This document shows positions 7,417-15,184 of a stretch of DNA of 46,292 nucleotides, piece by piece. Source of the stretch: Acetatifactor sp. (GTDB taxonomy: Bacteria > Bacillota > Clostridia > Lachnospirales > Lachnospiraceae); contig JAEDDX010000013.1 of assembly GCA_016293615.1 (NCBI GenBank), positions 1 to 46,292 on the forward strand, read 5' to 3'. The translations under genes and the position numbers were made by a program. Position 1 is the stretch's first letter, and each line of letters opens with the position of its first letter. Under the pieces are notes generated by a model. The model worked only from the letters and a program-made list of their open reading frames with translations. It was not told where the DNA came from and ran no database searches.

Positions 7417-8883
7417 ATGAAGACTGAAACAGGCACACGCTATACAAAGGAAGAACGCAATGCCCTGCGGACTGCTCTGGCGAACAGACAGCAGCTGATC
7501 AAGGAAAAGAAGCTTCCCGTCATCGTCATGGTAGAAGGCTGGAGTGCGTCGGGGAAGGGCAGCGCGATCTCCAGTACGATCCGGCTGATGGATCCCAGAT
7601 TTTTTAAGGTCTACAATATGGACAAGATTACGGAAGATGAGTGGAGAAGACCGTTTCTGTACCGCTATGCGGTGAGAATGCCCGGGCAGGGACAGGTCGC
7701 TTTCTTCGACGGCAGTTATCTGGACGAGGCAGTGAAGGATCATCTGGTCGGCCTGACGGACAAGAAAGAGTACGAGAAGGTCATCACAAGCATCCGCGAT
7801 TATGAGCGCAGCATGACGGACAACGGCTATCTGATCATCAAGGTCTTCTTAAACGTCGATAAAAAGACGCAGAAGAAGCGCCTGAAAGCGTTGCAGGAGA
7901 GCAAAAATACGGCGTGGCGTGTCGTGGATGAAGATCTGTGGCAGAATGAGAACTATGAGCTTTTTGCGAAGACCTACGAGGAGGCCAGAGCCGCGACTGC
8001 TACGGAGGACTGTCCCTGGCATGTCCTCGAAGTAAGCAATGAGAAGGATATGGAGGGCGACCTGCTGTCCGTCATCACCCATGCGATTGACTCCAGGCTC
8101 GCCCTGCTGGATGAAAAGGGCAGGGACCGAAGGCTGACAAAGAATCCTTTTGCACTGAAGAAAATAAAACCTCTGGCAAAGGTGAAGCTGGAGGACAAGG
8201 TGATTCCCGAGGCAGAGTATCGAAAAGAGCTGGACAGGCTGCAGAAGAAGCTTTCCAAGCTGCACTACAAGCTGTACCGCAAGAAGATTCCCATGATCAT
8301 CGCATACGAAGGCTGGGATGCGGCAGGCAAGGGCGGGAATATCAAGCGTGTGGCAACTGCGCTGGATTGCAGAGGCTATGAGGTGTTCCCGATTGCGAGC
8401 CCCACGGCGGAGGAGAAGTCCAGACACTTTTTGTGGCGTTTCTACAACCGCCTGCCCAAGACCGGGCACATTGCGATTTTTGACCGCACCTGGTACGGCC
8501 GTGTCATGGTGGAACGGCTGGAGGGCTTTTGCTCGGAGAATGACTGGCAGAGAGCGTACAATGAAATCAACGAATTTGAGCGGGATCTGACAGACAGCGG
8601 GGTGATCCTCGTGAAATTCTGGGTACAGATCGACAAGGATACGCAGCTGGAGCGTTTCACGGAGAGACAGAATACGCCCGAGAAGCAGTGGAAGATCACC
8701 GAAGAAGACTGGAGAAACCGCGAGAAGTGGGATCTTTATGAAACTGCCATCGATGAGATGCTGCAGAAGACCAACACCGTGTTTGCACCCTGGACGATCC
8801 TGGAGTCAAATGATAAATACTATGCACGAATCAAGGCGCTGAAAGGAATCATCGAGGCAATCGAGGCAAAGCTTGAGGAGTAG
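7417..8883 (+). CDS. pap: polyphosphate:AMP phosphotransferase (tandem PPK2 domains)
   Basis: The protein has two PPK2 domains in tandem, the layout of Pap, which makes ADP from AMP and polyphosphate in the cytoplasm. Domain 1 has Walker A GWSASGKGS from residue 41 and a lid-side FFDGSYLDEA. Domain 2 has GWDAAGKGGNIKR from residue 299 and AIFDRTWYGRVMVER. The second domain keeps the canonical Asp and Arg residues, while the first shows changes (FDGSY in place of FDRSW), as in family members where the C-terminal half is catalytic. The ATG at 7417 follows GGAGG by 7 bp and gives 488 residues. No ppk1 or ppx neighbour is present. Confidence 0.88.
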   Translation: MKTETGTRYTKEERNALRTALANRQQLIKEKKLPVIVMVEGWSASGKGSAISSTIRLMDPRFFKVYNMDKITEDEWRRPFLYRYAVRMPGQGQVAFFDGSYLDEAVKDHLVGLTDKKEYEKVITSIRDYERSMTDNGYLIIKVFLNVDKKTQKKRLKALQESKNTAWRVVDEDLWQNENYELFAKTYEEARAATATEDCPWHVLEVSNEKDMEGDLLSVITHAIDSRLALLDEKGRDRRLTKNPFALKKIKPLAKVKLEDKVIPEAEYRKELDRLQKKLSKLHYKLYRKKIPMIIAYEGWDAAGKGGNIKRVATALDCRGYEVFPIASPTAEEKSRHFLWRFYNRLPKTGHIAIFDRTWYGRVMVERLEGFCSENDWQRAYNEINEFERDLTDSGVILVKFWVQIDKDTQLERFTERQNTPEKQWKITEEDWRNREKWDLYETAIDEMLQKTNTVFAPWTILESNDKYYARIKALKGIIEAIEAKLEE

Positions 8884-8980
8884 GAGAAGATGCCGAAACT
8901 GCCCGGCCGCGAATCTGCATGAGGCGCAGGCCCGAGATGGCTCAAATAGAAAAATGAACGCTGTTTTCAGAGATTTGTAT

Positions 8981-9009
8981 TGGACTATTGGATGAAAATG
9001 TACTATAAT
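8981..9009 (+). promoter_or_regulatory. promoter of the SDR gene
   Basis: TGGACT (8981-8986), a 17-bp spacer and TATAAT (9004-9009) precede the SDR start by 75 bp. Confidence 0.5.
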
Positions 9010-9083
9010 AGAATACAGCAGAAGGCAATCCGCATCGATGCGGAGCGCAAGTAATACTGTATAAAACGTTTGGAGTAAACAGA

Positions 9084-9887
9084 ATGAATCGCTTACAGGA
9101 CAAAGTAATTATCGTAACAGGATCAACCAGCGGAATCGGTATCGGAATCGCAAAGCTGTGCGCTAAGGAAGCAGCACAGGTCGTTGTGACCGGTCGTAAC
9201 GCCGAGCGCGGACAGAAGGTTGTAGATGAGATCGCAGCAGAGGGCGGCAAGGCATGGTTCCATGCTTTTGACCTTACGGACAAGGATTCCATGCATGCGC
9301 TGATCGCAGATACTGCAGAGAAGTTTGGCCGTATTGATGTGCTGATCAATAATGCAGCAGGCATGGGCATGAAGGACGGCCGTGTGGACGAGCTGAGCTT
9401 AGAGGAATTCAATGCTGTAGTTGCAACAGACTTAGGCGGTACCTTTAACATGATCAAGGAAGTACTTCCTTTCCTGATGAAGAATGAGAAGGGCGGAAAT
9501 ATTATCAATATCGGTTCCATGGCAAGTGCCGGCGGCGACCTGGGCACCATTGCTTACGCAAGTGCCAAGGCGGGTGTTGACAAGCTTACCGAGTATGTGG
9601 CTTGTATGTACGGTCCCAGCGGTATCCGCTGCAACTGTGTGCGTCCCGGTCTGATCGTAACTCCTCAGAATGAGGCACGTATCCCTGATGTACTGAAGAA
9701 CATCTTCCTTTCCAATATTCTCGGAAAGCGTTACGGCAATCCCGACGATATCGGTCATCTCTGCGTATATCTTGCAAGTGATGAGGCAGAGTACATGAAC
9801 GGTCAGGTGCTTACCTGTGACGGTGGTCTGAATTCTCATACACCTACCGTTGCACAGTTCAGACAGATGTCCGGACGTACCTGGTAA
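9084..9887 (+). CDS. short-chain dehydrogenase/reductase (SDR)
   Basis: A classical SDR of 267 residues. The Rossmann dinucleotide site is TGSTSGIGIG from residue 12, and the structural NNAAG motif lies near 90. The catalytic Ser145, Tyr158 and Lys162 (YASAK) are intact. TGRN after strand two suggests a preference for NADP(H). The substrate cannot be inferred; the sequence is not close to the bile-acid enzyme BaiA as I remember it. The gene is monocistronic, between its own promoter and a strong terminator. Confidence 0.85.
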   Translation: MNRLQDKVIIVTGSTSGIGIGIAKLCAKEAAQVVVTGRNAERGQKVVDEIAAEGGKAWFHAFDLTDKDSMHALIADTAEKFGRIDVLINNAAGMGMKDGRVDELSLEEFNAVVATDLGGTFNMIKEVLPFLMKNEKGGNIINIGSMASAGGDLGTIAYASAKAGVDKLTEYVACMYGPSGIRCNCVRPGLIVTPQNEARIPDVLKNIFLSNILGKRYGNPDDIGHLCVYLASDEAEYMNGQVLTCDGGLNSHTPTVAQFRQMSGRTW

Positions 9888-9904
9888 TGAAATAAACTTT
9901 TGTG

Positions 9905-9953
9905 GGGCAGGTTCGCAGCTCATTGCATGAGCGGAGGGACCTGTCCTTTTTTT
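9905..9953 (+). terminator. intrinsic terminator after the SDR gene
   Basis: GGGCAGGT (9905-9912) pairs with ACCTGTCC (9939-9946), with an inner GCTCAT/ATGAGC stem, then seven T residues. Confidence 0.9.
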
Positions 9954-9982
9954 GCGGCACGGGAGTCTTTGCTTCCTTGCGG

Positions 9983-10011
9983 TTGCTGTCCCGCGCTGTC
10001 TGTGCTACAAT
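9983..10011 (+). promoter_or_regulatory. promoter of the two-component genes
   Basis: TTGCTG (9983-9988), a 17-bp spacer and TACAAT (10006-10011) lie 32 bp before the response regulator start. Confidence 0.6.
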
Positions 10012-10043
10012 GAAGCGGTAAGCATGAAAATGGGGGATTTGTT

Positions 10044-10718
10044 ATGTATCGGGTATTTATCGTGGAGGATGATCCGGGAATTGCCGAATCGGTCAGAGAA
10101 CGTATCTGCAGCTGGAATATGCAGGCGAAGTGTGTATCAGACTTTCGCAATGTGCTGACTGAGTTTGCGGAATATGAGCCGCATCTGGTACTGTTGGACC
10201 TGTCGCTTCCCTTTATGAACGGATATCACTGGTGCAGCGAGATCAGAAAGGTCTCGAGCGTGCCGATCGTGTTTGTCTCATCGGCCGCCGACAATATGAA
10301 TATTGTGATGGCGATAAATCTTGGTGCGGATGACTATATTGCCAAGCCGTTCGACGGAGATGTCCTGATTGCGAAGATTCAGGCATTGCTGCGAAGAACC
10401 TATGATTTCGCGGAGAGCAATCCCGTACTGGAACACAGGGGGGCCATGCTGAATACCGGCGACGGAAGCTTTTATTTTGGGGATCAGATGATTCCCCTCT
10501 CGAAAAACGAGTACAGAATTCTGATGGTTCTGATGAAGCAGAAGGGGAAGGTCGTCAGCAGGGAGAAGCTGATGGAAGCACTCTGGCAGACGGATGAATT
10601 CGTGGACGAGAATGCCCTGACGGTAAATGTCGGGCGGCTTCGCAAGAAACTGGAGAAGGCCGGACTGGAGCAGTTTATCGAAACAAAATTCGGCGTGGGG
10701 TATATCATCCCGCAATAA
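10044..10718 (+). CDS. OmpR-family response regulator, BceR-like
   Basis: A receiver domain occupies residues 1-115, with acidic pocket Glu8-Asp9-Asp10, phosphoacceptor Asp52 (LLDLSLP) and Lys101 (AKPF). A winged-helix DNA-binding domain follows (SREKLMEALWQTDEFVDENA, then LTVNVGRLRKKL). The genes that follow encode a short-loop histidine kinase and a BceAB-type transporter, which defines the peptide-antibiotic-sensing module of Firmicutes. In the known systems the transporter perceives bacitracin-like or lantibiotic peptides, the kinase phosphorylates this regulator, and the regulator switches on the ABC genes. A matching operator candidate lies at 11724-11737. Confidence 0.87.
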   Translation: MYRVFIVEDDPGIAESVRERICSWNMQAKCVSDFRNVLTEFAEYEPHLVLLDLSLPFMNGYHWCSEIRKVSSVPIVFVSSAADNMNIVMAINLGADDYIAKPFDGDVLIAKIQALLRRTYDFAESNPVLEHRGAMLNTGDGSFYFGDQMIPLSKNEYRILMVLMKQKGKVVSREKLMEALWQTDEFVDENALTVNVGRLRKKLEKAGLEQFIETKFGVGYIIPQ

Positions 10719-10739
10719 ACGGGTTGGAAAGGGATGTGT

Positions 10740-11720
10740 ATGAAGCAGTATTTGAGAGAGCATAGAGGAGAATTCATTGGACTTTTCCTCTGTGCTCTGA
10801 CTTTTTTTATTGTATTTGGGCTATATCATCTGCCGCTTGACGCGGTGCTGTATCCGACATTTCTTTGCCTCGGAGGAATCCTCGTCTGTCATTTCCTGCA
10901 GTACAGAAGGCAGAAGGCAAAACGAAGGGAGCTGGAGAGGCTGAAAAACCTTCCGGATGACCTGCTGGAGGCGCTTGACAGGTTTGAGGACGGACAGGAT
11001 GCGGCCTACCGTGACATTGTGAAAGCATTATATGACAGAGAGAACGCCCGGCGTGCCGGGTATGAGGCACAGATTGCCGACAGTATGGATTACTATTCGG
11101 CCTGGGTCCACCAGATCAAGACCCCCATCGCCTCCATGCGGCTGAAGCTGGAGCAGGAGGACAGTGTGCTTTCCAGAACGCTGTCGGAGGAATTGCTGCG
11201 AATCGAGCAGTATGTCGGTATGGTCCTGACCTACCAGAGACTGCAGTCTGATTCGACTGATTATGTCTTTCGGGAGTATTCCTTAGAAAAAATCGTCAAA
11301 GGCGTGGTGCGGCGATTTGCGGGTCAGTTTATCGGACGGGGCATCCGGCTGGAATTGAATGTGTCGGCTGATACCATTGTGACGGATGACAAATGGCTGA
11401 CCTTTGTGCTGGAACAGATCATCTCCAATTCGATCAAATATACCAGGGAGGGCGCAATCTCTATTGATACGGAGGAACCGTCCGTTCTTTGTATCCGGGA
11501 TACCGGCATCGGCATCGCACCCGAGGACCTGCCCAGAATCTTTGAAAAGGGATACACAGGCGAGAACGGGCGTGTGGAGAAGAGTGCAAGCGGTCTGGGA
11601 CTGTATCTGTGCAGGGAGATCTGCGGCAGGCTCGGCATCGGTATCACAGCCTGTTCCGTTCCCGGGGAGGGTACAACCATACGGCTGAAACTGCCCAGGG
11701 AACAGTTTGTGTTCGAGTAA
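10740..11720 (+). CDS. intramembrane-sensing histidine kinase, BceS-like
   Basis: Two N-terminal membrane helices (GLFLCALTFFIVFGLYH and VLYPTFLCLGGILVCHF) are separated by only a few residues, so no real external sensor domain exists. That is typical of BceS-type kinases, which take their signal from the partner transporter. The DHp histidine is His124 in WVHQIKTPIASM. The ATPase domain shows the N box (SNSIKYTREG), DTGIGI and GLGLYL. The ATG at 10740 has better spacing from GGAAAGGG than the ATG two codons earlier. It lies 21 bp after the regulator gene. Confidence 0.87.
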   Translation: MKQYLREHRGEFIGLFLCALTFFIVFGLYHLPLDAVLYPTFLCLGGILVCHFLQYRRQKAKRRELERLKNLPDDLLEALDRFEDGQDAAYRDIVKALYDRENARRAGYEAQIADSMDYYSAWVHQIKTPIASMRLKLEQEDSVLSRTLSEELLRIEQYVGMVLTYQRLQSDSTDYVFREYSLEKIVKGVVRRFAGQFIGRGIRLELNVSADTIVTDDKWLTFVLEQIISNSIKYTREGAISIDTEEPSVLCIRDTGIGIAPEDLPRIFEKGYTGENGRVEKSASGLGLYLCREICGRLGIGITACSVPGEGTTIRLKLPREQFVFE

Positions 11721-11723
11721 ATG

Positions 11724-11797
11724 TGACAGAATTGTTAGAATTGATATGCTTTCTGTTAGCTGATTCGATGGAGAGGGTTCGCCGCATTTAATATAAT
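11724..11797 (+). promoter_or_regulatory. candidate BceR operator and promoter of the ABC genes
   Basis: TGACA-GAAT-TGTTA (11724-11737) matches the known BceR box TNACA-N4-TGTAA except for one base in the right half. It begins 3 bp after the kinase stop. About 31 bp downstream lie TGGAGA (11769-11774), a 17-bp spacer and TATAAT (11792-11797). This layout fits activation of the transporter genes by the phosphorylated regulator from a separate promoter. Confidence 0.6.
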
Positions 11798-11844
11798 GAT
11801 GTCTGTAAATCAAACAAGTCATTATGTATGAAGGAGGAACAAAC

Positions 11845-12609
11845 ATGAGTCTGCTGACAGTAAAGCATGTGAAGAAAGTATATACCCCCCGCTTTGGCGG
11901 AAATAAGGTGGAGGCATTACGGGATGTCAATTTCTCTGTGGAAGAGGGCGAATATGTAGCCATCATGGGCGAGTCCGGTTCCGGAAAAACCACCCTGTTG
12001 AATATCCTTGCAAATCTTGATAAACCCACGCAGGGCACGGTCTTTTTGGAGGATATGGATTGCAGCAGGATCAAGGACAGCAATCTGGCTGCCTTTCGAA
12101 GAGATAAGCTTGGCTTTGTATTCCAGGAGTTCAATCTGCTGGATACCTTCTCTGTGGAGGATAACATCTACCTGCCCTTAGTCCTCGCCCGGAAAAGCTA
12201 CAGGGAGATGGAAGAAAGGCTGCTGCCCATTGCGGACAGGCTCGGAATCCGGGAGCTTCTGAAAAAGTATCCTTACGAGATCTCCGGCGGACAGAAGCAG
12301 AGAGTTGCGGTCGCAAGAGCATTGATCACGAATCCCCGCATGATTCTGGCGGATGAGCCCACCGGCGCGCTGGATTCCAAGGCAACCGATGAACTGCTCG
12401 GACTTTTCGCTAAGATCAATAAGAGCGGGCAGACGATTCTGATGGTCACGCACTCCGTCAAAGCCGCAAGTCACGCGGGACGCGTGCTGTTTATCAAGGA
12501 CGGAGAGGTATTTCACCAGCTGTATCGCGGAGACTGTACGAATGAACAGCTGTACCAGAAGATCACGGATACACTCACCCTTCTGCAGACCGGAGGTGAG
12601 AGAGCATGA
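11845..12609 (+). CDS. ABC transporter ATPase, BceA-like
   Basis: A 254-residue MacB/BceA-type ATPase: Walker A GESGSGKTT, Q-loop FVFQEFNLLD, signature ISGGQKQRVAVARAL, Walker B MILADEPTGALDS and the H-loop His in VTHSVKAA. It powers the large permease encoded next, which in this class frees cell-wall precursors from peptide antibiotics. The ATG at 11845 follows GAAGGAGG by about 6 bp; an ATG seven codons earlier overlaps that site. The stop overlaps the permease start (ATGA). Confidence 0.9.
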   Translation: MSLLTVKHVKKVYTPRFGGNKVEALRDVNFSVEEGEYVAIMGESGSGKTTLLNILANLDKPTQGTVFLEDMDCSRIKDSNLAAFRRDKLGFVFQEFNLLDTFSVEDNIYLPLVLARKSYREMEERLLPIADRLGIRELLKKYPYEISGGQKQRVAVARALITNPRMILADEPTGALDSKATDELLGLFAKINKSGQTILMVTHSVKAASHAGRVLFIKDGEVFHQLYRGDCTNEQLYQKITDTLTLLQTGGERA

Positions 12610-14651
12610 ATATGAGATTTTATCAGAAGATGGCCTGGAGCGGCATGAAGAAAAACGGCAGGCTCTACATTCCGTATCTGCTGACCTGTGTCGGCATGGT
12701 TATGATGTCCTATATCCTGCAAAGCTTAGGCTGCTGCTTGCTGCTTGAGAACATGAGAGGCGGCGGAGACATCAAGGTGGCTCTGAATCTCGGTAAGTTC
12801 GTGGTGGCTGTCTTCGCACTGATCTTTTTGATTTATACCAACTCTTTTCTGGTGCGCAGAAGAAACAGGGAGTTCGGCTTGTATCATATCTTAGGGATGG
12901 ACAAGAAGGGAATCTGCAGGATCATTTTCTGGGAATCCCTGATGACGGCCTGCATCGGTCTGATCGGCGGACTTGTGCTGGGAGTGGCCTTTTCAAAACT
13001 GGCGGAGCTGATTCTGGCAAACATTCTGCATCGGTCTGCCGGCTACAGTTTTACGCTGAAGTGGGAAGCCTTCCGCTGGGTTTTTATAATCTACGGTATC
13101 ATTTTCTCCCTGTTACTGGGAAATGCCCTGATCGGCGTGCAGAGAACCAAGACGCTGGAGCTGTTAAAGAGTGAGAATCTGGGAGAGAAACCGCCCAAGG
13201 GCAACCTGTTCATCGCACTGATCGGTGCGCTGCTTCTTGCGGGCGCTTACTACATGGCTGTCACCATCAAGAGCCCTCTGAGTGCGATGATGCTCTTTTT
13301 TGTAGCGGTTATCATGGTCATCATTGCAACTTACCTTTTGTTCATTGCAGGCTCTGTGGTGCTGTGCAAGCTTCTGCAGAAGAACAAAAAGTACTATTAT
13401 AAAAAGAACCACTTTGTTTCGGTTTCCTCCATGACTTACCGCATGAAGAGAAACGGTGCCGGACTGGCCTCCATCTGTATCTTGAGTACCATGGTGTTGG
13501 TCATGCTCTCCTCCACAGGCAGTCTGTATTTCGGAATGAATAAAACCATCGACAGCCGCTATCCCAGAGAGATTACGATTGAGCCTTATGTGCCGCACAT
13601 CGTTGATCTGACCGAAGAGAACATGGAAAAGATCCGCGCGGGATACGAGAGGGTTCTGACAGCGCATCATGCAAAGGCAGAGAATGTGGTGGCTTACCCC
13701 TATGCTATATTAATCGGAGTCATGACAGAAGATGGGCTAAAGCTTCATGATGATCCCGTAAACGGAAACGATATGGATATCATCAACCTTCTTCGGGAAG
13801 TGATGTTTGTGGAAGCGGCGGATTACAACAAAGTAACCGGCGAGAATGTCGAGCTTCGGGACGATGAAGTCTGTGTGCTGCCGATTCGATGTGACTATGA
13901 GCAGAACGAGCTTGTCATGAATGATGTGAAGTTTTCGGTGAAAGGAACGGTAGACGGGGAGTTTACCATCTGCAACGACATTCCGACTTCTGTCGTACCC
14001 GCACTGGTGGTGATTGTTTCGGACCTTTCGCAGATTGCGCCGCTCGAACAGTATCAGTATGTATACGGCACCTCCGTACTGAGCACGAGCTACTGTTATG
14101 CGTACGATCTGCCGGAGACCTCCGGGGAGGAGATCGTTGCCATCTTCCGTGAACAGCAGGAGACGCTGGGCGAACACGGATTTCTGAATGACGACGGTCT
14201 GTCCTACTATGCTACCTGCAAAACACAGGAGAGGGAGGAGTTTGTCGGCACCTTTGGCGGTATGTTTTTCTTAGGGCTCGTCTTAAGTGTCATCTTTATC
14301 TTCGCGACGGTGCTCATCATTTATTATAAGCAGATCTCGGAGGGGTACGAGGATCAGTCCCGCTTTGAGATCATGACGAAGGTCGGGATGACCAAAGAGG
14401 ATATCCGAAAGAGCATCAACTCGCAGATACTGACGGTATTTTTTGCCCCCTTACTTCTGGCGGGCGTGCATCTGGTGTTTGCGTACCCTCTGATCTGGAA
14501 GATCCTGCAGCTTTTCTTTATGAGAGATCTGTTCTTTGTGATTCTCGTGACTGTCGGCATCTATCTGGTGTTCGGGATTGCTTATGCGTTTGTTTATAAA
14601 CTGACTGCCGGAGCATACTACCGCATCGTGAGCGGAGAGGGCGCCCGTTAG
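12606..14651 (+). CDS. BceB-like FtsX-domain ABC permease
   Basis: The 681-residue permease has the BceB plan: one N-terminal helix, a block of helices up to about residue 260, a large extracytoplasmic domain (about residues 310-530, without helices, rich in acidic residues), and a C-terminal FtsX-like block of three to four helices. Family motifs include RRRNREFGLYHILGMDKKGI, and GYEDQSRFEIMTKVGMTKED near the end. The external domain is thought to recognise the antibiotic in known systems and is the most variable part. ATGA overlap with the ATPase gene indicates coupled translation. Confidence 0.88.
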   Translation: MNMRFYQKMAWSGMKKNGRLYIPYLLTCVGMVMMSYILQSLGCCLLLENMRGGGDIKVALNLGKFVVAVFALIFLIYTNSFLVRRRNREFGLYHILGMDKKGICRIIFWESLMTACIGLIGGLVLGVAFSKLAELILANILHRSAGYSFTLKWEAFRWVFIIYGIIFSLLLGNALIGVQRTKTLELLKSENLGEKPPKGNLFIALIGALLLAGAYYMAVTIKSPLSAMMLFFVAVIMVIIATYLLFIAGSVVLCKLLQKNKKYYYKKNHFVSVSSMTYRMKRNGAGLASICILSTMVLVMLSSTGSLYFGMNKTIDSRYPREITIEPYVPHIVDLTEENMEKIRAGYERVLTAHHAKAENVVAYPYAILIGVMTEDGLKLHDDPVNGNDMDIINLLREVMFVEAADYNKVTGENVELRDDEVCVLPIRCDYEQNELVMNDVKFSVKGTVDGEFTICNDIPTSVVPALVVIVSDLSQIAPLEQYQYVYGTSVLSTSYCYAYDLPETSGEEIVAIFREQQETLGEHGFLNDDGLSYYATCKTQEREEFVGTFGGMFFLGLVLSVIFIFATVLIIYYKQISEGYEDQSRFEIMTKVGMTKEDIRKSINSQILTVFFAPLLLAGVHLVFAYPLIWKILQLFFMRDLFFVILVTVGIYLVFGIAYAFVYKLTAGAYYRIVSGEGAR

Positions 14652-14677
14652 TTCGGAAAAAAAGAATGAAATCTGTA

Positions 14678-14731
14678 TTGACAAACGAGGTCGACTTGTG
14701 TAGACTAAAAGTGTGGTCTACACGAGTCGAC
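14678..14731 (+). promoter_or_regulatory. blaI-type promoter with paired operators
   Basis: TTGACA (14678-14683), a 17-bp spacer and TAGACT (14701-14706) form the promoter. The 16-mer GTCGACTTGTGTAGAC (14690-14705) is repeated in inverted orientation at 14716-14731 with one mismatch. Each copy is itself an imperfect dyad (GTCGAC...GTAGAC), as expected for a BlaI/MecI dimer site. The first overlaps the -10 box, the second the start of transcription. Confidence 0.75.
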
Positions 14732-14809
14732 TTCCTTGCGTATAGGGGGATTGCGGTTGGCAGATTCGCTCGCGGGAGGAAGTTGGCAGTTGGAAGGGAG
14801 AAAGGGAAA

Positions 14810-15184
14810 ATGCAGGAGCAGGAGACAGCGAAATTGAGTGACAGTGAGTATCGTCTGATGGATATCGTCTGGGAGAGGGAGCCGATCGCGGCCATGGAAC
14901 TGGCGGCGGTCTGTCTGGAGTGTTTTGACTGGAAGAAGTCTACCGTGTACACCATGCTCAAGAGGTTGGGAGACAAGGGCGTGGTGTTGTTTGAGAATAA
15001 AATGGTGAGCGCCCTGGTCAAAAAGGAACAGGTGGATCAGTGTGAGAGGGAAGCGCTGCTTAGGAAGGCGTACGGCGGCTCCGTATCGAACTTCTTTGCA
15101 GCTTTTCTGCAGGGGCGGAAGCTTACCGAAGAGGAAGCGGTTAAGATTCGGAAAATGATTGAGGAGGTGCAGCCGGATGAGTGA
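14810..15184 (+). CDS. BlaI/MecI-family repressor
   Basis: A 124-residue winged-helix repressor: LSDSEYRLMDIVWEREPIAA at the start, recognition region CFDWKKSTVYTMLKRLGDKGV, then a C-terminal dimerisation helix. Proteins of this family are cleaved or released when the partner BlaR1-type membrane protease senses envelope stress. The ATG at 14810 follows GGGAGAAAGGG; the longer upstream frame would be translated through the promoter and operators, so it is rejected. It overlaps the protease gene by 8 bp. Confidence 0.87.
   Translation: MQEQETAKLSDSEYRLMDIVWEREPIAAMELAAVCLECFDWKKSTVYTMLKRLGDKGVVLFENKMVSALVKKEQVDQCEREALLRKAYGGSVSNFFAAFLQGRKLTEEEAVKIRKMIEEVQPDE

Noticed and set aside
9084..9887. 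Bile-acid hydroxysteroid dehydrogenase
   Set aside because: Only generic SDR motifs match; the sequence differs widely from BaiA and there is no bile-acid gene nearby.
14666..14809. Longer N-terminus for the BlaI-type repressor
   Set aside because: It would be translated through the promoter and operators; the ATG at 14810 has the ribosome binding site and begins the conserved domain.
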